A DNA stretch of 64,000 nt. It comes from Perkinsela sp. pyNocScin1 (lineage: Eukaryota; Euglenozoa; Kinetoplastea; Prokinetoplastida; Perkinselidae). The notes below the pieces were generated by a model. That model had not been told where the DNA came from, made no database searches, and worked only from the letters and a program-made list of their open reading frames with translations. Shown here in pieces: positions 1 to 10,673 of the stretch. Within the stretch, counting starts at the first letter, position 1. Each line of letters begins with the position of its first letter. Location of the stretch: assembly GCA_964019655.1 (NCBI GenBank), contig CAXHTR010000006.1, positions 992,001 through 1,056,000 of the forward strand, in the 5' to 3' direction. Position numbers and translations under genes: made by a program.

Positions 1-748
1 CTACCATACTCCTGTCGGAGGCATTTTGAAGATCTCGAAGTTCCCTGTCGAGCGAAAAGCAAAATCAGAAACTTTAAATGGAGCCAAGGGTCATTCTTGA
101 ACTTCCTGGGCCTTTTTTGAGAAGAAAGATTCAAGAGCACAAGCTGTGAACAAACTTCAACTTGCTTCAGTGGGTGCATCGTACAAATCCATAACGCAGG
201 GCTCGATACAAGACGCTTGTGCTTCTGTCTGCGTCGCTAGTGCATTGACACCAAGAATAAAAGGTATTGGACCTTTTTTGGTCTTCTTTGTAAAAGAGAA
301 TCTATTCCTGTACATCGCATACACCCCCAGTAAAACGACGGGACAGAAGGGAAACAGCGAAAGATGGCGTGTACACCGCAGGCCGCGCGCGGCCCGCCGA
401 TCAAGAGATACCTATGAAGAAAGATTAGCAGCCGAGGCAGGCCAGAACGGCTTCAAGATACGCAGCGTTTGCGTATAAGCTACCAGCCTATGCGTCACCC
501 TCCCAGTTGTTATTGCAGACTCGCAAGCATCGAGGCTTTCGGGCGCAATACAGCCGAAGCTGTACTACTGCGCAAACGCTGCAGTTTACATTTCAATCGA
601 TCATATATTCGTAATTTGAAATTCTGCTGCATACGATTCTTACTTTGCAAGGGGTCTTACGAAGAGCTGTTTCGAAATGCGTGAACTGTTTTTTTTTGTA
701 CATGCAATATTTCTAGATGATGCGAAAGAAGACTGGGAGCTCACAGAG
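1..748. other. No supported gene; edge of degraded transposon region
   Basis: Only short ORFs without recognisable motifs occur here, on both strands. The stretch adjoins transposase relics and probably is decayed intergenic sequence. I see no RNA gene or clear repeat. Confidence 0.4.
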
Positions 749-1087
749 TCATTCGGCTGAGCTGGGCTTTTTATTCAAGTACAGAAAACTATGAATTGGG
801 GCTCCATCCTGAATGATCATCGGAACGATCTTGTCGCCTTCAGCTCGGTTGCGATTCAAGTAGCCATAGTGCTTGCTAAGCTCAGGGACAATGATGGTCT
901 TGATGACCACAATGTAGTCCTGCTTTGTAAAGCCCCCGCTTGGCCCCGTGCTGTGATCATGCAGGTTAATAAAAAGCCTGAAGCCGCCGTAGCCGATCAC
1001 GCCGAGAATGTGGCACTTTCCGACCCAGCATGGATCATCGATGGGCGTGGGGTCATGTGCTGGGAAGCACCACTCGAAGCATTGCAT
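749..1087 (-). mobile_element. Tc1/mariner-like transposase fragment
   Basis: A 112-codon open stretch carries a piece of a DDE transposase catalytic domain. Visible motifs are GVIGYGGFRLFINL, the segment before the second catalytic acid, and IIQDGAPIH, which corresponds to the classic QDNAPxH motif with the second catalytic Asp. The N-terminal helix-turn-helix domain and the C-terminal catalytic acid region are absent, so this is an internal remnant. The element at 2950-3900 has the equivalent segment (GVIGHGGFRKLVN, VQDRAPSH), so both belong to related families, but they differ too much to be recent copies. No terminal inverted repeats were identified. Confidence 0.7.
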
Positions 1088-1221
1088 GTCTGTGGTCTGT
1101 TTACCTCAGTTAGGCCTTTGGTCCAAACTTAGACTTACAGAGGGTAAGATTCTTTATGGGCTCGCATGACCAAGGAGTCAATTTCCAAAGCTTAGCAACG
1201 ACTGAATCAGTAGCTTTCTTT

Positions 1222-1490
1222 TCAATTGGCCTTCAATTCCTGCAAATTACCATTCGTCTTGTTAACGTAGCCTAAGACATCGGCCATATAAGCCAATCTT
1301 GGGACAAGCATCGGCTCTTTCATTTTTTCTGAAAGGTTTTCAGCGCGCCCCTGCATCTTTTTGCTCCATTTGTTGTCTGTCGCCAGAAGCAACTGTATGT
1401 ATTCAAAAAGTTCCATCAAACGCTGAAGTGCATCACCAGCTGAAAGCCATCGCACAGCGCAGTTAAAGATTAGCGAGGTTCCAATGGACC
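1222..1490 (-). mobile_element. hAT-like transposase fragment (BED-type)
   Basis: The minus-strand frame reads FNCAVRWLSAGDALQRLMEL and later PRLAYMADVLGYVNKTNGNL before stopping at 1222. In domesticated and active hAT proteins of the ZBED/SCAND3 type the matching segment runs V-R-W-L-S-x-G-x-x-L-x-R-x-x-E-L, followed about 40 residues later by L-A-Y-L-x-D-I-x-x-x-L-N-x-L-N. The order and spacing agree. Only this piece of the insertion-domain region remains; the catalytic acids and dimerisation region are missing, so it is a dead relic. It gains interest from the hAT-type MITE at 28392-28533. Confidence 0.6.
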
Positions 1491-2358
1491 TTAAAAATTC
1501 TCTACCGAAGAAGGCTTTTCAGATACGACAATGCGTGAACAGGAACACAAGCGTGGGCTTTCTAGGCTATCTAGAAAAATTTAGAGTGAAGCTCCCTATC
1601 GTCACATCAGTTGATAGAACAAAAATGGACGATCACCTTGGCATTCGAACATTGTGCGCATACGGACAAAATGTTCTGCCAATCATTCTGAAGACATGGA
1701 CTGCTACTGTATTTACGGTAATATATTTTCGCCATCAGGCATGCATGTTACCGAATACTCGAAGTACATTCGAGTAAGAACATCTGTACTACTGCAAAGT
1801 GTCTTCTCAGTGATGCTTCTCCATAATCTTTATAACGGGAAGAGCACCTCACTTACGGCGATCGTGCTGGCGCTATTCTGCACTTCAGAAAATTTCTTAG
1901 ATTCGCACAATTTTACTAAGAAAAGCGGTTGAGAGAAGGTAAACGGCGCACAGAAGCTCGGGAAGCATGCACACTAGTAGAAAAGACAAAAAGTATATCC
2001 CATTGGCTCAGCTCGACTGCAACGGCGCTCAAGTTAACCGCTCTGCGTACTGCTTCGACGCACAAAGTGCACTTGCATGGGGTGCATCTCAGGGCTGTAC
2101 GCAATGCTCCAATGGTAGAAAGTCCGAGCCAGATCTTCACGTGGCTTCGAAGAGACTTATCTGTATAGCTTGAGGGGGCTGAATTTTGCTCTAGCTGTGT
2201 GTCAGCAGAGATAACTCAGAGATGTCAGGAACGATCAGCTTCTTTCTTGACTGTCAACGAGGTGCCATAGGCGCGGTAAGATGAGATGTCCAATGAAAAG
2301 TGTACAAATTTCTCTCGTAGAGTATCGGAGATCATTCCCCGGCATCGATGACCTACTC
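1491..2358. other. No supported gene
   Basis: Short overlapping ORFs occur on both strands with no family motif. Nothing repeat-like or RNA-like was recognised; probably degraded sequence between transposon relics. Confidence 0.35.
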
Positions 2359-2835
2359 TCAAACGCGCAAAAGAGCCACGATATCCTCAGCGTCTTCCTT
2401 AGTCATGTGGCCCCTCGTCTCAGCGTCAACACGCACGTCCTCGATAATTCCTCCCACATCCTTTAGAAACTTTCCGAGCGATCCGAGTGGAGGTGGCCAA
2501 TCTTTCAGCATCTGCTTCGCAAGAAAAACTTTCTGCGGTAGAGTGTATGTCGGATGGGGATTCGTCATTCCGTTCGCCGGATAGAAATTCTGTAGCGTCA
2601 CAGCCTGTTCATGGGACGCATGATCATGATGCTGGTATCCTCGAGGCAGCACTTCTTGTAACGTTGAGGAGTAACGCACCATATCAGCCAACTCCTTAGG
2701 AACATCATTGCGAAACTGCCGGACACAGTAAATTTGCCAGACAGCTGGCCGAGAATTGAATAAATCCTGTATCGGCGACTCCTGCGCAGGGCCTATTTTA
2801 ATGCATTTGCTGTGGAAGATTTGAGCGGTCGACAA
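2359..2835 (-). CDS. Hypothetical ORF beside transposon relic, possibly a fragment
   Basis: A 158-codon open frame with no ATG at its left end (the first codon is TTG); the first in-frame ATG is inside. The protein is hydrophilic, with a Pro-rich middle and an acidic C-terminus (KEDAEDIVALL). I recognise no family. It lies just downstream of the decayed Tc1-like transposase on the same strand and may be a host-gene fragment, an accessory transposon ORF or a chance ORF. Low confidence. Confidence 0.25.
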   Translation of the reverse strand: MSTAQIFHSKCIKIGPAQESPIQDLFNSRPAVWQIYCVRQFRNDVPKELADMVRYSSTLQEVLPRGYQHHDHASHEQAVTLQNFYPANGMTNPHPTYTLPQKVFLAKQMLKDWPPPLGSLGKFLKDVGGIIEDVRVDAETRGHMTKEDAEDIVALLRV

Positions 2836-2949
2836 AGTTTGCGGAAAACGCTTTCATTTCCCGCAGAAACAGGCAAAAAAATCATGAAAGAGTTCCGCGG
2901 GCGCAGCCCCCTGCACACGATGGGAGAAGCGCTCGACCAATTTGGTGAT

Positions 2950-3900
2950 TCACTCGAGTTCCATGCGGTTATAAAAGTAGTTTTCGACAAGTTGCCAGAC
3001 CTTTTCGCAGTTCTCTGCGGTGTTTCGCCGATGCGCATAGAGCTCCTCGCCAAGGTCGTTTACCAGCCAGCCCCAAAGATTCCGGGGCTTCGGTCCGGGC
3101 TGTACTGTGGCCAGTCATAATGGATCTTCATTCCAGCGTCTTCAAGGTAGTCGAGTGTGTCCTTTGCACAGTGACTTGGGGCGCGATCTTGAACAAGGAC
3201 TGGTTCAACTCGGTCTTCAGGGCGTCTGCCCGCGTTTATCCGTCTGTTATGCTCTCGAATGGGAGCAATGATGTGTGCATCAAGGACTTTTTGATAGTCC
3301 ACGGCCTGCCTCGCCGCCATTTTGCTGCTCGCGCCTTCTCCTCAGGGCCACCAATCTCTCCTTTCTCTTTTCTGCGAGGAGCTCTGCCACATTGACAAGT
3401 TTGCGAAATCCTCCATGACCAATGACCCCGGCACGCGGCACTGCGCTGTGTAGGGTATGTGCTGATACGGCTCTGGCCTCTGTCCTTTTTTGCACAGCTT
3501 CTCCTTCTATCGATGTGTGCGCTTTACACATCGATGAAGTAGAGATTTTCAGGGGGCCATGTTTGTGCGCTTCAGCATACGTCAATAGCCTTTCCTTGAA
3601 AACCTCTATTTCCTTTGGTCCACACCATTCCTGAGGGGGGTGATTTCTTATTTTCACCCCCTTCTCCCTAAGGTTACGCCAAAGCGTGCTATAGCATCCT
3701 GTGAACCCAGCAGCATTAACCTCCTTGTGAATTTTACGGTAGTCAGCAAAAGGTTTTGTATCGAGGATTTGCATAGCGAAGTCTACCTTTTCTATGTGAT
3801 CACCCAGGCGCCGTCTTGGTGGGTTTTTCTTTCTTTCCTCCTCGTCCTGGCCCGCTTTTCCGAGATGGTCGACCGAGAAGTTCTCGTACGTTTCACTGCA
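2950..3900 (-). mobile_element. Decayed Tc1/mariner-like transposase
   Basis: The transposase can be followed across several frames. A helix-turn-helix region (IHKEVNAAGFT, about 3730) leads to a segment where the first catalytic Asp sits in NLYFID, readable only in a shifted frame near 3540. Then follow GVIGHGGFRKLVN, VQDRAPSH (second Asp, about 3186) and DWPQYSPDRSP. A frame change near 3080 gives LWGWLVNDLGEELYAHRRNT, and the protein ends at 2950. At least three frame changes are needed. The position where Tc1 elements have the final Glu (SPDLNPIENLW) reads S-P-G, so the catalytic triad is also broken. Clearly inactive. Confidence 0.75.
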
Positions 3901-4232
3901 AAGGTTAAACCATTGCATGTACGCAGGTTTCGTAAGGTACGTTCTAAGAAGGAAAACGCACACTATGTCAAATGACTGCATTTCACACTTTTCCATCCCC
4001 ACCCTGATGATTTCCATCTTGTTCCGCTGATGACGATGCGAACATCGATGATATACGCTAAGATACGCTGAGAATTGATTTTCTATAAGATTTCACCACG
4101 CTTTGCCTCAAATGGTGTGCCAAAACAGAAAATTTATTTCCGACCTCGGCGGGGCTCTACTTGACACAATGCCTATCGAAACACACCATCAGCCCACCGA
4201 CCTTCGCTTCTCAACAATTTTCTACTTTTCCA

Positions 4233-4340
4233 ATGCCACAGCTCATCAGCACCACTGACACCATGCGCAGACCTGTTGACGCCACCATGCTGCCCGAGCA
4301 GACCTGCCCAATCGCACTGTCGACGGCCGCAGCACGCCAG
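4233..4340 (+). pseudogene. LRR-family relic (N-terminal cap only)
   Basis: An ATG preceded by a pyrimidine-rich stretch opens a frame reading RPVDATMLPEQTCPIAL. This matches the family cap (for example VNVASLPEQTLMEL in the gene at 12067). No repeats follow before the frame decays. It is the first trace of the plus-strand LRR array and probably the remains of a deleted member. Confidence 0.5.
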
Positions 4341-4588
4341 ACGAGCGGCGCTACGGCTACGCTCGACGCCGATAACGCCTGAAACCCTGTAGCGAAGAGG
4401 GCAAAGTCACTGTCACCGGGCCTTCTCACATTTGAAATGTTCGCGAACGATCTTTTTGAGTTTTCACGTTCCAATTCCTGCCAGCGACGCTCTGGCGCAG
4501 CACACTGGACCACTTCTTGCCGCTCGAACCCAGACAGCGAAGGAGACCTCGCATTTAACGCGTCCAACTGACACCAATTTACTTTCCA

Positions 4589-4670
4589 ATGCATTCCATC
4601 GCCTGTGTCGCCACCGATGACTTCAGCCTCGGCCGCTTCGACCTCACACGCTCTCCGACCGACTGGGGCG
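4589..4670 (+). pseudogene. LRR-family relic (leader and cap only)
   Basis: The ATG at 4589 is followed by a leader ending CVATDDFSLGRFD, the family signature, then DNA sharing the 15-mer acacgctctccgacc with the gene at 6910. After that the frame shifts and no repeats are found. The start context (acttcc before ATG) is like that of the intact genes. A second truncated copy at the array edge. Confidence 0.55.
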
Positions 4671-5298
4671 CCTCTCTCGTGCCATCGACAATATTCACCG
4701 CCCAGTCTGCACCGAGGCAAAGCTCCCGATTTCAGAGAATGAGCGGCGGAAGAGCTTCCTGGGGAGAGATTACTGTCACAAGAAAGGAATTTTGATAGAA
4801 ATGCAAATGTACCCATATGCAGGGCTGCCAAATTCTCCGACGTGGATGGTTGTATGTAAAAATTGTACTTGGCGCGTACGCATATGCTGCGAAGTTATAT
4901 CGAAGTGTGCGAACGAAGTGATGAAAATGACACGACGCAGGCCAAGGCAGCAACTTTCGAGCCAAGTAACTGCACTTCACTTCAGGGAGAGTTCTTCTTT
5001 AGAGGCCGCATAGACAATGCAATCTGGGACACAGCATTTTTGAAAAAGAGGCATCGCCACGGCACAGTCGACTGCAATAGCTGCAAGGGTGCACGAGCCA
5101 TCTTCATCTTGAAGCAGATTACTATTGAAAGCTGTTCGAATGGCTGTAGGCCCGCACAGCCACCCTTGGGAAATCGCTTTGTTCATTTTGCACCCTTGCT
5201 ACAGGAAGATCATTCGTCTGAAATCAGTATCACCCTGAATTTCACTTCCATTACTTTCTATTTTTTCTTCTGTGTATTTCAGCGTGCAATTTCTTCAA

Positions 5299-6249
5299 AT
5301 GCTCCAACCACTGCTCTATCTTTTCGCAGCTGATCGAGCGCTTGGCCGCTTCGACGTCAGCTTGCTATCCGACCAGACATGCATGGAAATGCTCGTGGAT
5401 GGGATGAAGGACTTGGATAAATCCCTAACGTCAATTTTAGATGACAAAGGAAACTACAGAGATGTTTCCGACTGGAGAATGACTGATATAACAAATTTAA
5501 TACGCCGAGTGGACGTGGTCCTCAAGGCCGAACGAGTCGAAAAGATATGGATTGAGCGCATGAAATATACTGATGCGCAATTCCCATTTTGCTTCATTCC
5601 GCCGCTGGTCAGCCTATTTACTGCGAGAAGCTGCGATCTCCACGGAACTTTAGACACGGCAGAACTCCCGAAAGATCTTCTCGAATTCTACGTGGATACG
5701 AACAGTCTACACGGCCCTATCAACTTCAAAGCGTTTCCGCGAGAGCTCCAGCGCGTTGATCTCATCAGCAATTGTTTCTCCGGAAGTTGTGCGTTAAGTG
5801 ATCTGCCCAGTTCGCTCCGCTGTTTTGCGGCGAGTCGGAACCGGTTCGACGGGCAGTTGTCGCTCGATGATCTCCCAGAGGCACTCGAAGAGCTTTCTCT
5901 CGCACGGAACAAGCTGACGGGGTCGATAGATATTGTGCGCTTGCCACAGGGGATGCGCACCATAAACCTGGGGGGCAATCGCTTCTCAGGCGATCTCCGT
6001 CTCCTGGCACTGCCGCCGAGTCTGCTCGAGGTTCGCGTCACTGAACGGAGACAGAAGGATGATGCGCTGAGCGGGACTGCAGTATTGCTGGGTGTCGATC
6101 GCGACTGTTCCATGCACTTTGAGATGTTCTACAGCTCTGTTGCGACCGTTCTCGACGAGAAGGGCAAGACGCACGCGTGGCAGGGGAAGATTGTCGAAAG
6201 CAACGTCAACGCGGACGCGAGCGATGATGACTATTGGTCATCGTGGTAG
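5299..6249 (+). CDS. LRR protein, secreted/surface type (316 aa)
   Basis: I chose the ATG at 5299 because it gives the family leader MLQPLLYLFAAD; an open frame continues upstream but without an ATG. The cap reads ALGRFDVSLLSDQTCMEML. The C-x-W-x-G-x-x-C pair of other members is missing here (DVSDWRMTD). About seven 23-residue repeats follow, for example LPEALEELSLARNKLTGS. The C-terminal cap contains SVATVLDEKGK, and the last residues are acidic (ASDDDYW). LRR proteins of this form bind other proteins; role and ligand are unknown. First intact member of the plus-strand array. Confidence 0.85.
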   Translation: MLQPLLYLFAADRALGRFDVSLLSDQTCMEMLVDGMKDLDKSLTSILDDKGNYRDVSDWRMTDITNLIRRVDVVLKAERVEKIWIERMKYTDAQFPFCFIPPLVSLFTARSCDLHGTLDTAELPKDLLEFYVDTNSLHGPINFKAFPRELQRVDLISNCFSGSCALSDLPSSLRCFAASRNRFDGQLSLDDLPEALEELSLARNKLTGSIDIVRLPQGMRTINLGGNRFSGDLRLLALPPSLLEVRVTERRQKDDALSGTAVLLGVDRDCSMHFEMFYSSVATVLDEKGKTHAWQGKIVESNVNADASDDDYWSSW

Positions 6250-6909
6250 ACCAAGTTCATCGAGATCGAAGAAAACAGAATGCATACGAATTAATGTATG
6301 ATACGAAATACGAGTTATACAAATGATGAAGTGAACGTGTACTTTGCCAAATTCTTCATGCATGCATTCCTCTTTACTTTCGCAGATAGACGCAATATGA
6401 TCAGCGCAATGCTTTTCTGCTTCTATCCCTGCATGCAGTATTTTCATAGGTGATTGTTGCGACAGCACCGACAATTGTAGATCGCATCATCGCAAAAGTA
6501 TTCACAAACGCTTTCGAATCGACAGCTTTGCGCCCACGTTTGCAGTGCGTTTACGAGATTTTGTCGCCGCAGATGTTTGAACAGGTGTATGGCCCTCGCG
6601 CCTCAATCGATGTGAAATGTTCGAATTCGATCATCCGTAGACTCGACTGCAATGCTTCACCGATATTTAATAAGATATTATAATAGCAACCCCTTCCCTC
6701 AGAAATGGCGCATATTTTATTCAAATCACATGAATACTCCCTGCACACCTACTGCAGGTAGAAAATTTTTCAATAGGTGCTACGTAGACAAAGTGCGACC
6801 TTCGCAGGGGGTCGCTACTCCCAAAAATGAAACATTGCTCGACCTGTCACCGTTGCCAAAGCCTTAGCGCATCGGCTGCCCCTAAAGTTATTGCCTTTTT
6901 ACACCTCCA
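6250..6909. other. Intergenic, no supported gene
   Basis: Contains only short ORFs with no family motif. The last 20 bases before the next ATG are pyrimidine-rich (tttttacacctcca). Confidence 0.5.
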
Positions 6910-7488
6910 ATGCTGTACGCTACCCTCTGCATCGACCCGTCGCTCGGCCGCTTCGACCGCAACACGCTCTCCGACCAGGCGCGCATGGAGCTCCTCGTGG
7001 AGACTGTCCTCGAGGGCGACAAAGACAACGCCAGGAAGCCCCGCCTCTACCGCGCCAACGGCACGTACAGAGACGTCTGCAACTGGCAGGACATTATGTG
7101 CGACGCTGACCTGAATGTCTTTCTCATCAACTGGTCGGGCCAGCTCTGGCTCAAGGGCTCCGGGGACTTCCGCTTCGCGTACCTCCCGTCGAGGCTCGAG
7201 GTACTCCTCCTCGCCCGGAACCTGCTGCGTGGGCCGCTGGCGCTCAGCGACCTCCCAGCGGGCATGAAGAAGCTGGAAGTCTCCTACAATCTGTACTCGG
7301 GGAGTGTCGACGTGGCGCACCTCCCGGCCACCATGGAGCACTTGAACATTGAGAAGAATATGCTGAGTGGGGTTATTGCGGTCGCAGACCTCCCCGAGAC
7401 GATGAAAATTCTGTGTATTAAAGGGAACGCCATCGATATCACTGGGGGCAGGTCAAATCTCGATGCATGTGTTTTTCTGACAGATTAG
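6910..7488 (+). CDS. LRR protein, short (192 aa)
   Basis: Leader MLYATLCIDPSLGRFD, then cap NTLSDQARMELLVE. The cap cysteine motif is present as VCNWQDIMC. Only about three and a half 23-residue repeats remain (LPAGMKKLEVSYNLYSGSVD and so on) and the usual C-terminal V-[VI]-D-x-x-G cap is lost; the protein ends after LDACVFLTD. It is therefore shorter than most neighbours and may be truncated at the 3' end. Codon third positions are GC-rich at the 5' end, like the genes at 16614 and 30227. Confidence 0.82.
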   Translation: MLYATLCIDPSLGRFDRNTLSDQARMELLVETVLEGDKDNARKPRLYRANGTYRDVCNWQDIMCDADLNVFLINWSGQLWLKGSGDFRFAYLPSRLEVLLLARNLLRGPLALSDLPAGMKKLEVSYNLYSGSVDVAHLPATMEHLNIEKNMLSGVIAVADLPETMKILCIKGNAIDITGGRSNLDACVFLTD

Positions 7489-8053
7489 CCAAGGAAGATG
7501 GGACAAGTACTGTATGTGCTTTTTCAAGGGAATATTGACTGTGTGTATCTCTATTTGGTAGAGAGTTTTGGAAATGGATTATTTCACTTTTTATGAGTAA
7601 TAGGTCAACATCACTGATGAATTGAGCACTGTGTACAGAATGTTAATATAGGAAAGGTATACAGTTGAAAGTGCAGGTTGGTATGATTTGTTGGAATAGG
7701 CTCATGCCTGGCTGACAATGTGTCGAGGCGAGATAAGACTGCTTATCGCTCTGCAGTCCGATGCTGTTAACCATGGAGCATATCGAGTATGATAGGCAGA
7801 GATCGATAGGAGCGATCTAATTGGCAAGGTGTCAACGAAGTTTCATCTTGAGGGATCAGGGCCATTCTTCGTCGGTCGGATAAGACACTAGTATCGTAAG
7901 TCCCCATGAGACTTGAGGTTTGATTCACTTTCAAACAATCGTGATGCATTCGATCGACTTGTACGTATTCGACTTCAATGGATAGGTCTGACCTGTACAC
8001 GTGACTCTGACTCATCTTTATGCTTTCCATTTTCACAAACATAATCATCGACA
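7489..8053. other. Intergenic, no supported gene
   Basis: No ORF with family features; only a spurious 95-codon minus-strand frame. In the frame of the next gene a TAA lies four codons before its ATG, which fixes that start. Confidence 0.5.
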
Positions 8054-8854
8054 ATGATCCCCACCCTCACCTCCATTGACCCATCCGCCTCCCGCGCCAA
8101 CGCGATGACGATGCCCGACCAGGTCCTCATGGAGCTTCTGATCGAGACCTGCGTCCCTGACTACCAGCGCAAGGACTTCACGCGGCGAGCGATGCGGCAC
8201 ACTGGCCCCACACCTGCCTGCAGCTGGGAAGATGTTCACTGCGACGAAGAAGACAACGTCACCCGCATTTCGTGGTCTGAGCGGACCTGGCTGCGCGGGT
8301 CAATTTCCCTCGATATGCTCCCACAGAAGCTCGCGACCCTCAGCTTTGCCAAAAGTGCGCTCAGTACGCGGCAGATGCGATTCTCTGCCAGTTTGCAAGG
8401 CACAGTCAACACTGCTTCGCTGCCGGGGGCAATGCGCTTTTTTAACATTCAAGGCAATGTTTTTCACGGCGAGCTCGACTTGACGGCCCTGCCGTCCACA
8501 ATGGAAAACTTCAACGCTTTGCGGAACCAATTTGAAGGGACGCTGGATCTAACGACCCTCCCTGCAGGGCTCAAGCGCTTAAACCTCGGCGCCAATAAAT
8601 GCACAGGGACAATCTGCCTCCGGTCGCTGCCGGCAGTAATGCAGTCGCTCATGCTCTATGGAAATAGACTGACGGGGACTCTATCACTCGACGCACTTCC
8701 CGACGGCCTGCAGGTGCTTCATCTGCAGCAGAACTCGTTCTCCGGGGATTTGACATTTAGGAATATGCCGAAAGGATGGTTTCGCATGCACCTCACGAGA
8801 AGCAACTTTTCGTCGATAGAAGGTGAGGTGCCGAAAGGTGTTGTTTTTCAGTAG
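8054..8854 (+). CDS. LRR protein, SASRANAMT subtype (266 aa)
   Basis: The leader is MIPTLTSIDPSASRANAMT and the start is fixed by an in-frame TAA four codons upstream. Cap: MPDQVLMELLIE; cysteine motif ACSWEDVHC. About six 23-residue repeats, with an insertion in the first (STRQMRFSAS), end in the cap TRSNFSSIEGEVPKGVVFQ. Its closest relative in the window is on the other strand 41 kb away, at 49297-50028, which shares the leader, the first-repeat insertion and the C-terminal cap. This pair is a distinct subfamily split between the two arrays. Confidence 0.88.
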   Translation: MIPTLTSIDPSASRANAMTMPDQVLMELLIETCVPDYQRKDFTRRAMRHTGPTPACSWEDVHCDEEDNVTRISWSERTWLRGSISLDMLPQKLATLSFAKSALSTRQMRFSASLQGTVNTASLPGAMRFFNIQGNVFHGELDLTALPSTMENFNALRNQFEGTLDLTTLPAGLKRLNLGANKCTGTICLRSLPAVMQSLMLYGNRLTGTLSLDALPDGLQVLHLQQNSFSGDLTFRNMPKGWFRMHLTRSNFSSIEGEVPKGVVFQ

Positions 8855-8975
8855 ATTTTCTGATGAGCATTTTTTTCAGATACGAATAGTGGTGTTGTTG
8901 CTTAAGCTGATGGGACTCGCCAATTTCGAATTTATAGGGTTGCCTTTTGATTTTTTGAGTAAGGAAAAGTTCAAA

Positions 8976-10325
8976 ATGCACAATCTACTGTTCCAGCTCC
9001 ATGCTGCTGACGACAAGCACCTGAGCCGCCTCGACCCGTCACTCCTCTCACAGCAAGTCCTGATGGAAATGGTCGTCGATGGCTTCGAAGACAAGAGCGC
9101 ATACCAAGATGAGCATGGCAACTACACTGACTATAGCACATGGGAGGGTGTGGAGTGCGACGAAGATGGAGAAATCAAAGCATTCAATTTCAATTTTTTC
9201 GCCAGAAGATACGTTAGCCCGAGAGAACAAAAAATTCCACTGCCCTTGCAGTTTTTGCCGCAAACGCTCATCAATGTGAAATTTTTTGCATTGAATTTCA
9301 CTGGATCGCTCAGCACTCGTCATCTTTTCGCTGGCTTGCAGAAGCTAGAACTCATAAAGTGTGGACTCGGGGGCACTCTCGAATTCGCACATTTTCCACG
9401 CACACTTGAGCTTCTTAGCCTCGATGAAAACCGTTTCTGTGGGAATTTGGATCTGCAAAACCTCCCGGATACGATGTTCCACTTTTCAGCGAGCTATAAC
9501 CAATTTTCGGGGCCCGTGTCCTTTGCAAACTTACCGACATCGCTCGAATGCTTAAATCTGCGTTCGAATCAGCTCGATGGTGAAATTCGCTTACCAGAGC
9601 TGCCAATTGGCTTGGATATCATTCATCTCTCATACAATTTTTTTGCTGGTGAAGTTCATATCGAGCCTGATACACTCTACCTAACAGAATTTGAGCTTCT
9701 GAAGAACAAAATATGCGGATCTCTATTCCTCAGAAAGCTTCCGAATCTTACAGGTTTGTATGTGGCTAACAACGAGATCAGTGGGACACTTGACGTAGCA
9801 CAACTCTCACGCTTTGCCACTGCACTTTGGATTCATAACAACCAGATGCACGGTGAAGTCGATTTTGCCGCTTTTAGTGATGATATGACCGAGCTGCATC
9901 TCGCGAGGAACGCTTTCTCAGGGACAATTCCCTTTGATGACCTCCCTGCAGCACTGATCGAAATGGACATTTCTCAAAACAAATTTGAAGGTGAAGCTTA
10001 TCTCGGAAACTTACCTAAGGACCTCGAGATCCTTGAAATATCTGGCAATCAGTTCTTGGGGTCCATAAAGCTGACAAGTCTTCCCGATAAGCTCCAGAAT
10101 CTTAGTGCGGCGAGCAATAATTTTGAGGGGACTGTTGATATCTACACGCTGCCAGAAGCTCTCGAGACTATCAACATCGCGCACAATACGCTCACAGGGA
10201 CAATCGACACTGATAAAATCCCAGAAACGCTGCACAATCTCCAAACGCAAGGCAACTCCATACGAAAATCGCTGCGCGGTGGTAGCCTGCTCATCGACAC
10301 AGAAGGAGATGAGTACTACGAGTAA
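8976..10325 (+). CDS. LRR protein, longest member (449 aa)
   Basis: The ATG at 8976 gives leader MHNLLFQLHAADDKHLSRLD; an upstream in-frame extension exists but is uncharacteristic. Cap: LLSQQVLMEMVVDGF. Only the second cap cysteine is kept (STWEGVEC). About 14-15 repeats of 23 residues follow without interruption, the most in this window. Some are irregular, for example one starting DTLYLTEFELL and one starting LSRFATALWI. The end is acidic (LLIDTEGDEYYE) and replaces the usual C-terminal cap. Tandem repeat expansion within the gene is the likely origin of its length. Confidence 0.88.
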   Translation: MHNLLFQLHAADDKHLSRLDPSLLSQQVLMEMVVDGFEDKSAYQDEHGNYTDYSTWEGVECDEDGEIKAFNFNFFARRYVSPREQKIPLPLQFLPQTLINVKFFALNFTGSLSTRHLFAGLQKLELIKCGLGGTLEFAHFPRTLELLSLDENRFCGNLDLQNLPDTMFHFSASYNQFSGPVSFANLPTSLECLNLRSNQLDGEIRLPELPIGLDIIHLSYNFFAGEVHIEPDTLYLTEFELLKNKICGSLFLRKLPNLTGLYVANNEISGTLDVAQLSRFATALWIHNNQMHGEVDFAAFSDDMTELHLARNAFSGTIPFDDLPAALIEMDISQNKFEGEAYLGNLPKDLEILEISGNQFLGSIKLTSLPDKLQNLSAASNNFEGTVDIYTLPEALETINIAHNTLTGTIDTDKIPETLHNLQTQGNSIRKSLRGGSLLIDTEGDEYYE

Positions 10326-10673
10326 ATTTCAGTGCTTGATATAAATAGCAAATTCCTATACAGATCACATCCATCATGACCAATGCTCGCTGATTGCGGA
10401 CCACCACAAAGATATCAGCACCAAACGCCTGCAAATAATTACAAAGTAGCTTCGTCAAAGCAGAAGTCCAGCTTCAGACTGTCCTCATGAGCGTTCTACT
10501 TGGAATCTGTACAAGCCAGTCCCGTCACGTCACAGTGTTTCAATACCTTTCACAACAGCACTTGGTCGGCCTTGGAAAGGCCTTTGTTCTTGGTATGGGT
10601 CAGTCTTTATGGTCTGTAAATATTTCCGCCAAGTACCCCATTTCCACACTTTTACCCGAAAACTACAATTTGA
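10326..10673. other. Intergenic, no supported gene
   Basis: No family features. Short ORFs only. The sequence just before the ATG at 10674 is pyrimidine/A-rich. Confidence 0.5.

Noticed and set aside
4211-4831. 206-codon minus-strand ORF
   Set aside because: It lies antisense to two LRR-family cap relics, and its composition is explained by the complementary strand.
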